DNA of 64,000 nt from Cryptomeria japonica (Eukaryota; Streptophyta; Pinopsida; Cupressales; Cupressaceae). Shown here piece after piece: positions 11,606 to 22,971 of the stretch. Made by a program: the position numbers and the translations under genes. Numbering within the stretch: the first letter of the stretch is position 1; each line of letters begins with the position of its first letter. The DNA lies in the NCBI RefSeq assembly GCF_030272615.1, contig NC_081410.1, positions 116,695,140 to 116,759,139 on the forward strand, written 5' to 3'. The notes beneath the pieces are model-generated. The model was given only the letters and a program-made list of their open reading frames with translations, had not been told where the DNA came from and searched no databases.

Positions 11606-14441
11606 TGTAAAATTATTATTAAGTGTTTAATCATTGAAATAGTGGTGTGTTGAAAGAAAAGTATACTAATTTTTTTATTAATTAAACTTTTATTTTATTT
11701 TGTTTGCAATCTATTCTTGGAGGTTAGACTCAAATATTAGTATTTTTAGTGCATATATAAAGTTCTTGTTTCATTTTATTTTAGAGTTGTAATGGAAAAT
11801 AAAAATAATATTTTCTTGAACTCAATCTAGATTAATTAAATAAAATACATCTATATATAAGCTTATAATAACCTCAATTAAGTAACTAACATCATTGAAT
11901 ATGTATATTTTGAGCTAAATGTTGAAGTATAAAGATCAAACGTAAAGGATATACTTAGTTATGTGACCAAAGAATGAATGTTTTCACTGAAGATTTTGGA
12001 ATTTGGTCTATCATAGTTTTGGAAAAGTGTGCTTTCAATCTATATCTTACTTAGCACCAGAGAATTTTGTCTATTCTACAATGGGATAAGTGTGTATATT
12101 AGGGTCAAATAAGCACTTGTGGAAATGAATTGCATCTTATTTGACTCTTAATGTTCATCAATTTTGTGTATAAGACTACTTTAGTGCATGCTTTTAACTC
12201 TAGCATGAGATTAGGATCTCTAACATATCCACTTGATTGACATTTTCTATTAGGGTTTATATTCTTGATCTAGGGTTTTTTCATTTGTACATATTTGTTA
12301 TGAGGGTTCCTTGCAATTATATTTAGGGGTCTCTTTGCTTAGTTTATTTTTGCATAGCTTGATATTACTTTGGAACTTATGGTGACCAATCAATGGGCTC
12401 CATTGACTAGCATGATCTTTTACATTGCAAATGATTGTGTTTTTAGCTTTGAGGGGTGAGTTATGTGTTTCTATGGCCTTTGGGGAATGCATTTTTATTT
12501 TGAGTCCCTCACTATGTTTGGTAGTTCTTTATCATCTCTTTGGTTTGATCTCCAATAGTACTCATTCTACACAAAACCCTAAGCCTTAATTCCATATTTT
12601 TACTTAGTTCATATTGGACCATGGCACCTAAATTCATATCTTCACTCCACAAAAATTGCCTATGTACTTTATTCTATTTCATTGTTGATTGCTACTATCT
12701 CATCACTAGAAAATTTAAAGCACATGCATAAAATGCTTAACATTATCACTATCACCTTATCTAGTCTTCATTATAGTCTATCAATTGTACTTGTTGGTCC
12801 CTTGATCTTAGCTCTTTCATGCTTTTTTACTACTAAATTCTTATGTTGTCCCCACCACTATTAACTTAGGAGCCATTTCATGCCCCCTTTATTAAAGCAT
12901 AGTGTCCAAACAGTTTTCCTACTCTTTCAGTTTGATTATTATCCATTATTCCTATTATCTTCCTCTCACTTTTTTTTCATTCAATATCCCTTGATATGCT
13001 TTGAATTGTTACACTCTGTGATATTTTTTCTACATGCAAAATATTCCTATTGGTTCACATGTGCACTTGATAAAAAGTTAGGATATGATGGAAATACACA
13101 TGGTCCAATCATGTGATGCCAAATGACATTTGTGTAATATCAATATTGGCATCAAGCCTCAATGTTCTTGTTTGTGGTGCTTAATTGTTACATGGTTTTA
13201 GCATGGACTCAAAGACAAAGTATTTCCCTCTATATTTCACCTTTAGTGGTGGTATGATCAATCATATCTATGTGGCTATTTCTTTTTTATGACAACAAAG
13301 CACTCTACATAGCCATATGGTGTTTATGTTTCTACTGGTGGGCCCCACCTTGCTTATTGACAACTTGTAGAGTTTTCAATGACCTTATGAGTCCTATATG
13401 GGCCATAAAACACATTCGTATTTCTACCACACAAAATTCCTCTAGTGGCTAAGTTTTTTAGTGTGCATCTTTCCTTATGCCTCAAGGTAAAAGCACAACT
13501 TAGTTGTGTCACACTTTTTGCCAACTAAATAATTTCTAGATAAATAGTTTAAATTGGTGGAAGGATTTCACTTGAAACCATGCAGTGTATATGTGGTACT
13601 AGAGTTTCAAGAGAAACCCTTTCACACGAAACCTTAAAATTAAATTTTTATTTTGAAATTTTGAATTGTGATCAAACTTGCAAGTAATGTTTTAAGCAAA
13701 AGGGTTTCTAGCAACAATGTTTAACTCAAAAACAATTTTGATCAAAATTGTCTATATGTTTGCTCGTGTGATAACTTAACCATACTTTAGGGGAAAATTT
13801 ATAAAATGCCAACTTTAACTCTAAATTTCTCCAACTAGGGAAACTTTCTTGAAAATAAAAAAACTACCCTTTTGTAGAGCTCAAAGTCAAGAATCCAAAA
13901 ATATATATTTTAAATATTTCGATTAGTTTTAATTTTTTTAAAAAATATTACTAGTAGGTTTTTAAAATCAAACATGAGACTGATTTAAAATTAAAAAAAT
14001 TAAAATCTATTCATTTTTTTTTGAAATATATAAATATATATATACCTCGCTGATGTATGATGTCCTAAAAATGACAAAGATCCACCTCCTTCGATCACTT
14101 GTTTAGTTTCTTAAGTGGTTGTTTTGTGTGTGTGTGCGTGCGTTTTTTATTTTAAATTTTAAACAATTTGAATTTTGCTATTAAATTCATAAAACAATGT
14201 CAAACCAAATTTTATTTTTAATTTTAAATTACATGTGTAAACTTGATCAAGGGATTACATTTTATTAGTTTACATCATTTTGAAATTCAAAACATAAAAG
14301 CCCCTTTTATGTAGTCAAAGTTGAATTTTTTTCTTTGTGTTGACCAATTCCTTTATAAAAGTGTGACATAGGTTTGTACTTTTACCCACCATGCACCCAT
14401 TGCTAATTAAAATTTATCCATGGGACCATTGTTGATCTCCA
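11606..14441. other. Gene-free stretch
   Basis: AT-rich DNA in which I see no domain, LTR end or RNA gene. A TG-rich simple repeat lies at about 14124-14142. The short open frames here look like chance. Confidence 0.4.
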
Positions 14442-14796
14442 AGTTCAAAAGGTTTAATTATATCCTTAACACATGGTAAAATTCAAAGTATTATATGTGC
14501 CATTATTAGGGTTTCTTCTCCCATTACAAATACAATGGATTTAAATGCACACAGGTAGTTCAAAAGGTTTAATTGTACCCTTAAAACAAGGTAAAATTCA
14601 AACTATTACAAATACCATTATTAGCGTTTCTTCTCCTCATGAATAGTACAATGAATTTTGATACTTGAACATAGGTAGATCAAAAAATTTAAGTTTACTC
14701 TTAGCACATGATAAGATTCAAACTATTGCAAAGACCATTACAAGGGTTTCTTCTCCCACTAACTAAATACAATGGCTTCTAAGACTCGCACATAGG
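14442..14796 (+). repeat. Three-unit tandem repeat, about 115-120 bp per unit
   Basis: The units start at 14442, 14557 and 14677 and end near 14796. Each contains TCAAAAGGTTTAA-like, AAATTCAAACTATT-like and GGGTTTCTTCTCC-like blocks and ends in AGGTAG. The units are diverged, so the duplication is old. It does not code. Confidence 0.85.
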
Positions 14797-17630
14797 TAGC
14801 TAAGGTTATTTTCAGCATGAATATAAATTCTCCAAGGTGTCTTCTAGACCTTGGTGTCTTCAATGCTAGTGGCAAGAGCTTTATTGGAATTCATTTTGCT
14901 CCAGTCTATTTTTCATAAATTTCTAATGTTTTTCTTACTAGCATATTTGTACTTGGTGGTGGCATATAGGGTTATGTGTGATACTGAAATATACTTTTGA
15001 GCTATGTCCAAATTTATTGCAAGGTTTCATACATGCAACTTCTTGTATTGTTAATCTATTTAATGACCTATTAAGGTTAAACATAGTTCTAGATGATTTG
15101 TGCATGGTATTGAGGGATGCATTATATATTCTTGCATGGGCCTATCTTCATTCATTTGTAGTAATGGGGATATGGTCGCCATTGCTACTGGTATATGAAA
15201 TTGATCGATTATAGATACTTTATTCTATGCCTTGGTGTCCTTACTTGGAAGTGTGTGCTAACCATGTCTAAGATATTATGCTAAGTGGATATGTTAGGTT
15301 ATATGACTATACTTATAAATTTGTTAATTTTTAGATAGAATAAAATTCTATGTATATAGATTTAAAGATGTAGCCAATTGTTCGGTGAAGTGGATATAAA
15401 ATAGAGGGAGATATAGTTTTTAATCCAAAGGTTTTCTTTAAGCAACTAATCTTAGGGTAAGTTTTTCATTATACATTTGGATGTCTAAGTCCACTTAGTC
15501 TCTTCTTGAATATTAGGTAGGATTTTGGGAATACCATTTATTCCTCTAGTCACATTTACTAGTTTGAGTATTGTGATTCATCAGTTGATCAATAAGAAGG
15601 TTATAAAATCCTTGTAAGGACTTTGAAAGTTATCATTTCAATGCTATACAAGAATATTATCTAATTGTTAATGGGTTGTTGAAGTAGACTCAATTATTAT
15701 GTTATAATTTCATGCCATTTCATCTTTTATAGATAGATACCAACTGATATGGGACCCTTGTATCCATATCGCATTTTAAATAATATTATCTTGGATTGAA
15801 CATGAAACTTTACTCAAGTAGGTTTTGAGATTTAACTTTACAACCTATGATATAGGATCACGGCGCCAATCTATAGATTATTTGACCTTTCATCACACTA
15901 AACCACACATAAAATAAATTCTAAGTATTTAATACAAGTTTAGTGTTAGTTATTATTCTTGCTTAGATGCATATCTTAATGCTTTATCAATATTGTAATA
16001 GTTATAAAGCCATTTCAAGAATCATTTTTGTGTGGGGTATGCATTGTGATGTACCTTGCAACCATGGATGGGGTGAAGTTTGAGAATGAATAGATCTTTG
16101 TGGATAAAATTGGTATACCTTAGATTTGAAATTTCAAATTTGTGTCACACTTTTGTAAAGGAAATGGCCAACAAAAATCTAGCTTCTTAACTTGAATAAC
16201 TGGAAAGTTATAAATATTTTTTGAATTTCAAATGATCTATACTCATAAAATATAGAATTTTAGTGTATTTTATGCTTTAACTTTCTTTATAGAAAAAAAT
16301 GAAAAATAGTTGATTTTTTTTGTTGTTGTAAAATTGACACTATAATTTAGTTGCTGGTAAAAGCTAAAAAAATGAAGTTAAATGGGATGCTACTTTTTAT
16401 TTAGTAAATTTATTTTTACTTCAATTTTTTGTATATATAACTTGAAACTTAAGTAAATGGATTAGTTATTTAAAAAATTGATAAATATATATTTTAAATA
16501 AATCTTAAAATTTTCATGTATTGAAAACATCACAATTTTGATAAGATGTTTCTTTTTATCTTAACTAACATAGAATCTCTTCTCTAGTGCATCATATTTT
16601 TTTTAACTTTTAAAATAAAATTTAGCATTTTTTGACAAGATAATCAACCTTATATTTCATGTTGATGACCAACTTTTAGTAAAAATAAAATATAACATAC
16701 AATAATTAATATATTAAAAAGATTATACTGATAAAAAAATAGATTTAAAAGATTATATTTTTGAAAACTACACTTATAGATCTTCAAAAGAACATTTTTA
16801 GATTATTTTTAAAATTATGTATACATGGGTAGGAGTTGTGAAAGCATTATATTTTTTGAATAATTTTTTGTTATTGATAAATTAGTCCTAAAGTGATGCT
16901 ACATATGTTATGCATTTAGTAGACCCTTCTAGTTAAAAAAGTTGGGGCACACGCCTAATTTAGCTAGAATAAATCTAGCTAGACTATATGTTTGACAAAA
17001 ATTAAATTTTAGTTGAAAATACTTACATTCGTTTATGTTGACAAGTTGGGCTAATGTATGACACAACTTTGAAATTTCACTCCTCACGCATGGTTTATTC
17101 AAAGGAGGTTTTAGGTCCTGGTTGTGGCAAATGAACATAATGAAACTTAGTAACAAATATTGAGTCTTCTTGTGCACAGAGTATGGTTTATTATTGAGAT
17201 TGATTGAGATTGTTCACTTCTCTAAATTACTTGTCCTATGATAAAACCTTAGGAAACACCTCATTCCCCTAGATAAGCCCAAAGAAAAAGGAGAATTTAT
17301 CCTTTCTCATGCATTGACATGTAGTTATTACTCCTTGATCATAAGTTGTAAGTCTATCCCTATAAGTTGGTATCTCTTGGTGTGTAGTTAGGGATTGTTT
17401 TTAAGGTTTATATAATATACAACTCTGAAGGCCAATAAGTGTTGACATTGTTAGGGAGGCTCCTAATTTTTCATCAATTGAGTATGTTGATTCTATCTGC
17501 ATCATCACTTGTATAATATAGTGATAATTATAAGGATAATTTTCTCTTCCCAATTGAAGAGTGGTGAATTTGGTCAATTGAACCCAATTAATCAAAGATT
17601 TGAAGATGGAAGAATGAAGTGATTCAAATG
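14797..17630. other. Gene-free stretch
   Basis: AT-rich DNA with short chance frames (for example 14978-15214). No recognisable domain, element end or RNA gene. Confidence 0.4.
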
Positions 17631-17945
17631 TGTAGTGTCATAAAATTGTGACCCTTGTAATTTGTGACCACATTAGGGTATTCACGTTGGCGATTTGAAT
17701 CCCCAAGCCTGATCGGAGACCTAAGACTTGCTCATCCTCAAAAATTGCACTTTTTCTGCTCTCGTACTACTTGAACCTGCTTCCTCTTCTGAGACAAGGG
17801 CAAGATAGGGGCGTGGTGTCCTTGTCCCTGCCCTATTTTGGGTCCCTCTCTGTCCTATCTTTGCATTGGACTTTTCATAACGCGGGAAAACTTTCCCTGT
17901 GTCGGCCTATGATGAAAAATTAGTCAATTAACCCTAATTGACGAG

Positions 17946-17953
17946 TATATAAG
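17946..17953 (+). promoter_or_regulatory. TATA box of the putative LTR
   Basis: TATATAAG sits in GC-richer surroundings, followed by transcribed-type sequence. Confidence 0.5.
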
Positions 17954-18391
17954 TCACATTCGCCCTCCCATTTGCTGTAAGTTGGATAAGTTGTAATACA
18001 TGAGATCACACATTCAAGCATTCATTTCCAGCATTGAGCATTCTCAAGTCTCCCTTCAAGGCTAGGTATTGCATTCAAGTCAAGGATTCAACCATTGAAG
18101 AGGAGATCCCTTTCAACATTTAATTCAATACAAGCAAATCTACCTACATTCTATCTACAACCTCCCTTGAGGTGAATTACATTTCAATCTTCATTTACAA
18201 TTACTTGCAAGTACTTTCTTTCATCATTTGGTTAATTCCAAAACTGGGGTTTGACCTGAAGGCAAACCCCCAATCCCAACCCTTTTTCCTCTCTTTTTAA
18301 TGTGTAGGTTGCAAGGGCACAGTTGTGTTTGCAGATTCAGACTCCATTTGCAGAGGCGAAAAAACCCTTTTTCATTTCACGGATTTTTCGG

Positions 18392-18420
18392 AGGACCGTG
18401 TGCACTTTCAACACGGTCCT
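18392..18420. repeat. Perfect hairpin, 10-bp arms
   Basis: AGGACCGTGT (18392-18401) pairs exactly with ACACGGTCCT (18411-18420) across a 9-base loop. It is unusually GC-rich for this neighbourhood and lies in the putative leader. Confidence 0.8.
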
Positions 18421-18620
18421 AACAACTTTTCCTCAAATTCGCAGGGTGGCTTCGTCTCGACATATTATATCTCCAGATCTAGGTGCACAACTTCATCTCA
18501 CACTTCTATCTCGAGTTATAATCAGTTCTTTGCTACTTTTACACTTAGTCTTACAACACATAATTCAATCATTTTCCATTCTAAAAGAGGGGTTAGTTAG
18601 CTTGTCATTTCTATCTCATT

Positions 18621-20540
18621 ATCAGTTCATTTAGTATTAAATCTCTTTTCCAAGAGATTGGATCTATTGAATTTCCCCCCTCTTTTAAATGTAATGTGGA
18701 TAAAGTGTTTGAAGGGAAATCTGCAGTGAAACTTTCATCTCTCCTCAGAGGGAAGAAAAGCTTTCCTCTTGATTCCTCCATCATTCACCTTTTTCACCAT
18801 TAAAAAGTGATATTTAGAAAAATGAAGATACATCTATATGCATAAAAGAAAGAAACAAACTACTTACCAAACTAAAAATAGAGATAAGTTATCTCAACCT
18901 CCATCTCATGATCATGAAGTTGGTGAATCTAGTCGAGATATTTTTTTGTAGATAAACATTTTTTGAAAGTGAAAAGAATGTTATGAAAGCATTAAGGAGA
19001 GATACACAAATAAATGATAATATGATCCTTTGGTTAAAATGGAAATCAATAAAAAATATTTATGAAAATTCTTTCAAAAGGAAAAACAATCATATTTATT
19101 AAATAATAATTAAAGGAAACCTTTGTAAAAGGGTGTGATGCTTTGAGAACCACCCCTTAAGGTTGTTATAAAGAATTTATGTGAGACATGGAAAGAGAAT
19201 GAAGATCACCTAAGGAAAAATAAAGTAGTTTGGTGGGTTATGGGTATTGGAGAAGGGGCATACAAGTGTGTCTATCTTGGGGTACAAAGTACATATGGGA
19301 TTATTTTGGTCGAGGCTCTTACACAAGTAGAAAAATGTTGTGTTTTTATACAAGTCCTACATAGTGTGATATAGTTTTAGGGTCAATACTATTGAAATCT
19401 TCATTGGGTGAGAGTGATCTTTCCAAAAGTTGTGATTCAGATAAGTATTAAACTTATTATTATTCAAAGATGCTTATAATTATAAATAAATAAGATGAAG
19501 TTAATTTAAATTTTTTAGATGTTATTTATTCATATATTTATCATATTTAGATTGTTGAATGCTAATTTATATATTAATGATGTTGTTTTTATTGTTCTTA
19601 GACATTAAGTAGTTCACATAATTGATAAATGAACATTTTGTATCTAACTTATAGATATAACTAATAATATTTAAACTTAAATAATAACATTAATAAATCC
19701 ATTGTCATTTAAAATTAACTTTGATATATTAAATTTATTTGATTATATGCTTAAAGAGAAATTATTTTAATATCAAAATTAAATTAAATTATACAAATCA
19801 TTTATAAATAATATAATTAAAGATTAATTTGTACAAATATTATTTATAAAATACATATACTTAAAAATTATAAAAATGTAATCTTTTAATAAAATTAAGG
19901 AACATATAATAACCAAAATATTACATATCATAAATTTTAAGAGATATATAGTAATTTTTTTAAAAATTTAAAAGATACCTATGCAAAAGCTTGGTTTAAA
20001 GCTTGCAAAAGCCTATGCAAGATGACTGAAAATATTTCATCTATTCATTTTTGCTCCTCCTTGTTGGCTAAAAAAAATGAAATTAAAGAAAAAATTTATA
20101 TACCACGACGCTTTGCTTGATCCCTGCTCTTAGCTCATTGATCCTAGGTGACCAAACGTCTCATCCATGAGGAATTTTTTTCTACAAGACCACTCTAAGT
20201 TCTACAAAAATCTCCTCCATAAATAAGAAAAGCCTATTTTTTTTTTATATATAATCAATTTTTTTAATAATTCTTCAATAATTTTCACTATCGACAAATT
20301 AATCATCTTATTTTTTCCCCATGAAATATGGAAAAAACACAAGGGACACATATTCGCCCTCCTTTATCAAAATTGCTTCTAAAATTATTCTTTATAACAT
20401 TCTTCTCTCCATGTTAGCTACTTCCAATTTCAAGAAAAATAGCACACTTCGATTTTGTACGATGTTTTTAATATTGATGATAAAATATTGTAGGATCTCA
20501 TGCCAAATATTGTGGAATCTCATTGAATTCAGGCATAGGG
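18621..20540. other. Gene-free AT-rich stretch
   Basis: No domain, element end or RNA gene was recognised. It ends at the target site of the copia element. Confidence 0.4.
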
Positions 20541-20545
20541 GAATC

Positions 20546-22025
20546 TGTTGGCATTATGACAGACAATAAGAGATTGTTGTCATTTCAATTAGGATATTGA
20601 GAAGGTTGTTGATAATTATGGATATAACTGATTAAGGATGTTTACTGTCTTCACAATATTATTTTGTCATTGATGTCAAGAAATTGATTTTCTTATTTAG
20701 TAGGATGTTGCCATATCTTAAGAAGTATGTTTTGAAGAGAATTAAGATGTCGGTAAAAGACACAGAAAGAATGTGATGAATAAGGGGAGGAATAAGTTAT
20801 TCAATGGGCAACTATTACCGAGTTAGGCAATGATGAGATCATGTTGTTTAGATTGTTTTGATATCCTACATATGCTATTGTTTGTAAGGTTAATACTATA
20901 CTATGTTACCAAGCAAGGAACCTAGTCGGTAAACCCTAAGGTTATCGCTATCAGTTAATAAAGGCGGAATGTCTGCCGAGTGAAGTTTAGTATTTACCGA
21001 GTTGCAACCGAGTAATAACAAAATGCATTGGATGTATACATGCGTTATTTAATGATGGAAGTTGATCAGCTAGATATGATTAAATGATTGATAAAATGTG
21101 TGTGAAGTTTGTTAAGGATCTATGGCAATGTAAGATCGGCAGGAAGATCTACAACTCAGATTAAACCGCAATACGCTAGCACAAGTTCCAAGAAATGTAT
21201 GCAAGTTCCAAGGCAAGGTAAAACATTTTCCGATCGAAGGATACATTGAACCTGGTCAAGATTGAAGATCTGATGGCTATGATTGATCATGGGAAATGTG
21301 ATCAAAGAGATTAAGCGGCTAGTAAATTGTTTATAAGTAAGGAACTGTTGATAAACAATGAATGCGGGCAAGTGTAAGCACAGGGATGCTACATAGTGAT
21401 TACCGAGCACAAAAGCTTGAAGACCTATTTGAATAACAGAGTAAGGAGCCCAGCAGAGGGACAAGATAAGTCCTATGACTAGATTGTATTGAGCAAATAA
21501 GAATCTGCTTTAACATTTTAGATGCAAAGTTGTAGACATTCTCATTATTGTTATTTATTTGTAAGTTACAGAAAATCTCTTAACTGAGTGAACTTAACAG
21601 TCTTATTTGTAAATCCTCTAGCAAGGTGACATTCTGATTGAGTGTTTGAAACCCTTGAACAAGGTCACCTCTAACAAGGTGAAGATCCTAACAGATCTGA
21701 GGGAAATCCCTTAACAGGGTCACATCTAGCAATGTGTTTGTAATCTTTAACAAGATTTGCTTTTAACCGAGCATACTCTAGAAGAGTATATTTCTTAGTG
21801 GGTCCGAAATCCCACAATGGTTTTTCCCTATTTGGGTTTCCATGTTAAATCTGGTGTTATGAGTGTTGTTATGATTATGTGTTCTTAAGGTTGCATGTTT
21901 TACAGTTTTGATTACATATATCTGTTTAAGCTACCGAGGTTGAATCTGTTGAATATATTGAAGATTAAGTTTGTATGATTCACCTCCCCCTCTCATCTTA
22001 TTAACTATTGGATTCAGAGTTATCA
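20546..22025 (+). repeat. Copia 5' LTR
   Basis: It begins TGTTGG and ends CA. Relative to the right LTR it carries about 29 extra bases near its start, bounded by two TGTTG(G/T)CATT copies. The 3' third holds a run of short hairpins (21576-21816) and a C-rich box just before the end. Confidence 0.92.
21576..21816 (+). promoter_or_regulatory. Array of about ten short hairpins with TAACA-like loops, then a GTGGG/CCCAC hairpin
   Basis: Consecutive inverted repeats of 3-6 bp have near-constant loops. Examples are TCACCT/AGGTGA (21665-21682), AGATC/GATCT (21683-21698), CACAT/ATGTG (21721-21736), AATCTT/AAGATT (21742-21757) and TACTC/GAGTA (21774-21788). The loops read CTAACA, CTAGCA or TAAC. The last hairpin is GTGGG/CCCAC (21799-21816). 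The same array is present in the right LTR, and analogues occur in other LTR families of the window. The function is unknown; the position near the LTR 3' end suggests an RNA-level role in R/U5. Confidence 0.7.
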
Positions 22026-22027
22026 AT

Positions 22028-22039
22028 TGGTATCAGAGC
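22028..22039 (+). promoter_or_regulatory. Copia primer-binding site
   Basis: TGGTATCAGAGC, complementary to the 3' end of plant initiator tRNA-Met, lies two bases after the LTR CA end. This is the standard primer site for plant copia minus-strand synthesis. Confidence 0.93.
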
Positions 22040-22089
22040 TTTGAACTTTGGAAGAAAAGTTTAAAGGTACTTGAGGAAAATATCCAAAG

Positions 22090-22971
22090 ATGTATAAGAG
22101 GGATGCACCAAAGCTGAATAAGTCAATTTTCTCTACATGGCAGAAAAGGATGAAGCTACACCTATCAGGAGTTGGAGAATATGTTGTATATTATCTGGAG
22201 AATGATTTCATTACACCTAGCACCTATCTATTGACAATGGAAGAGATAAAGGCAAAGCAAGAACATATTCAAGCAATGATTGAAATAACATCTGCATTGA
22301 CCGACTCAGAGTTTAATGATCTAGAAGGTTGCAATGATGCCAAGGCAATGTGGGACAAGCTCATATCTGTGTATGGTGGTGATGAACATGTTCAAAGAGC
22401 AAAAGTGGACAGTCTAAGAGGACAACTTGAATCTATAAGAATGAATGAAGGTGAGAATATAACCCAGTACAGTACAAGGTTAAAGGAGATTGTCAATCAA
22501 ATCAAAGGAGCAGGAGGAACCATTGAAGAGAAGGATGTCACAAGTAAGTTATTAAAAACCCTTCTACCTGCTTATGCAATCTGAGTCTCTGCAATCAATG
22601 AATTGAGGTCTGTACCCAATATGCCAATTTCTTTGGATGCTACTATTGGTAAGCTACATGCATTTGAGTTAAGTAACTTTGATAACAATGGGTCTTCGGT
22701 AAATAAAATTGAGTCTGCATTTAGTTCTTTTCATCTTGATGAATCTGATGATTACAATGATAGAAAGTATAAGTACTCTGAAGGGAATCATAGTGGAGCA
22801 AGTGAAAGATTTCACAAAAACATGGAGGAGGTACACAAACTTTATGAAGAAATCAAAAAGCAAGAAGAGTTTGAAGCACTATTAGCTAGAAGGCTACTGA
22901 GAGGAAAAGGTAAGTACAAAGGAAAGTTGCCTTTGAAATGTTTTAACTGTGATAGAATAGGACATATGGCT
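22090..22971 (+). pseudogene. Copia Gag with one in-frame stop
   Basis: The ATG at 22090 opens a Gag of the UBN2 type: FSTWQKRMKLHL near the start, then AKAMWDKLISVYGG and the LKEIVNQIKGAG region that helps form the capsid shell. A TGA at 22582-22584 interrupts it, and the frame resumes in phase; a CGA-to-TGA change would explain the stop. The zinc knuckle CFNCDRIGHMASNC (22939-22980) has the canonical CX2CX4HX4C spacing and would bind the genomic RNA. Gag and Pol share one frame, as in most plant copia elements. Confidence 0.9.

Larger units (their letters stand above)
17631..18620 (+). repeat. Probable LTR/leader fragment of an unidentified retrotransposon
   Basis: Starting at a TGTAGTGTCATAAAATTG block, the sequence becomes GC-richer and has a strong TATA box (TATATAAG, 17946-17953). 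A transcribed-type region with two perfect hairpins follows: 8-bp arms at 18246-18270 and 10-bp arms at 18392-18420. This is the layout of a plant LTR running into its leader. I found no primer-binding site, second LTR or coding region, so the boundaries and the class are uncertain. Confidence 0.4.
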
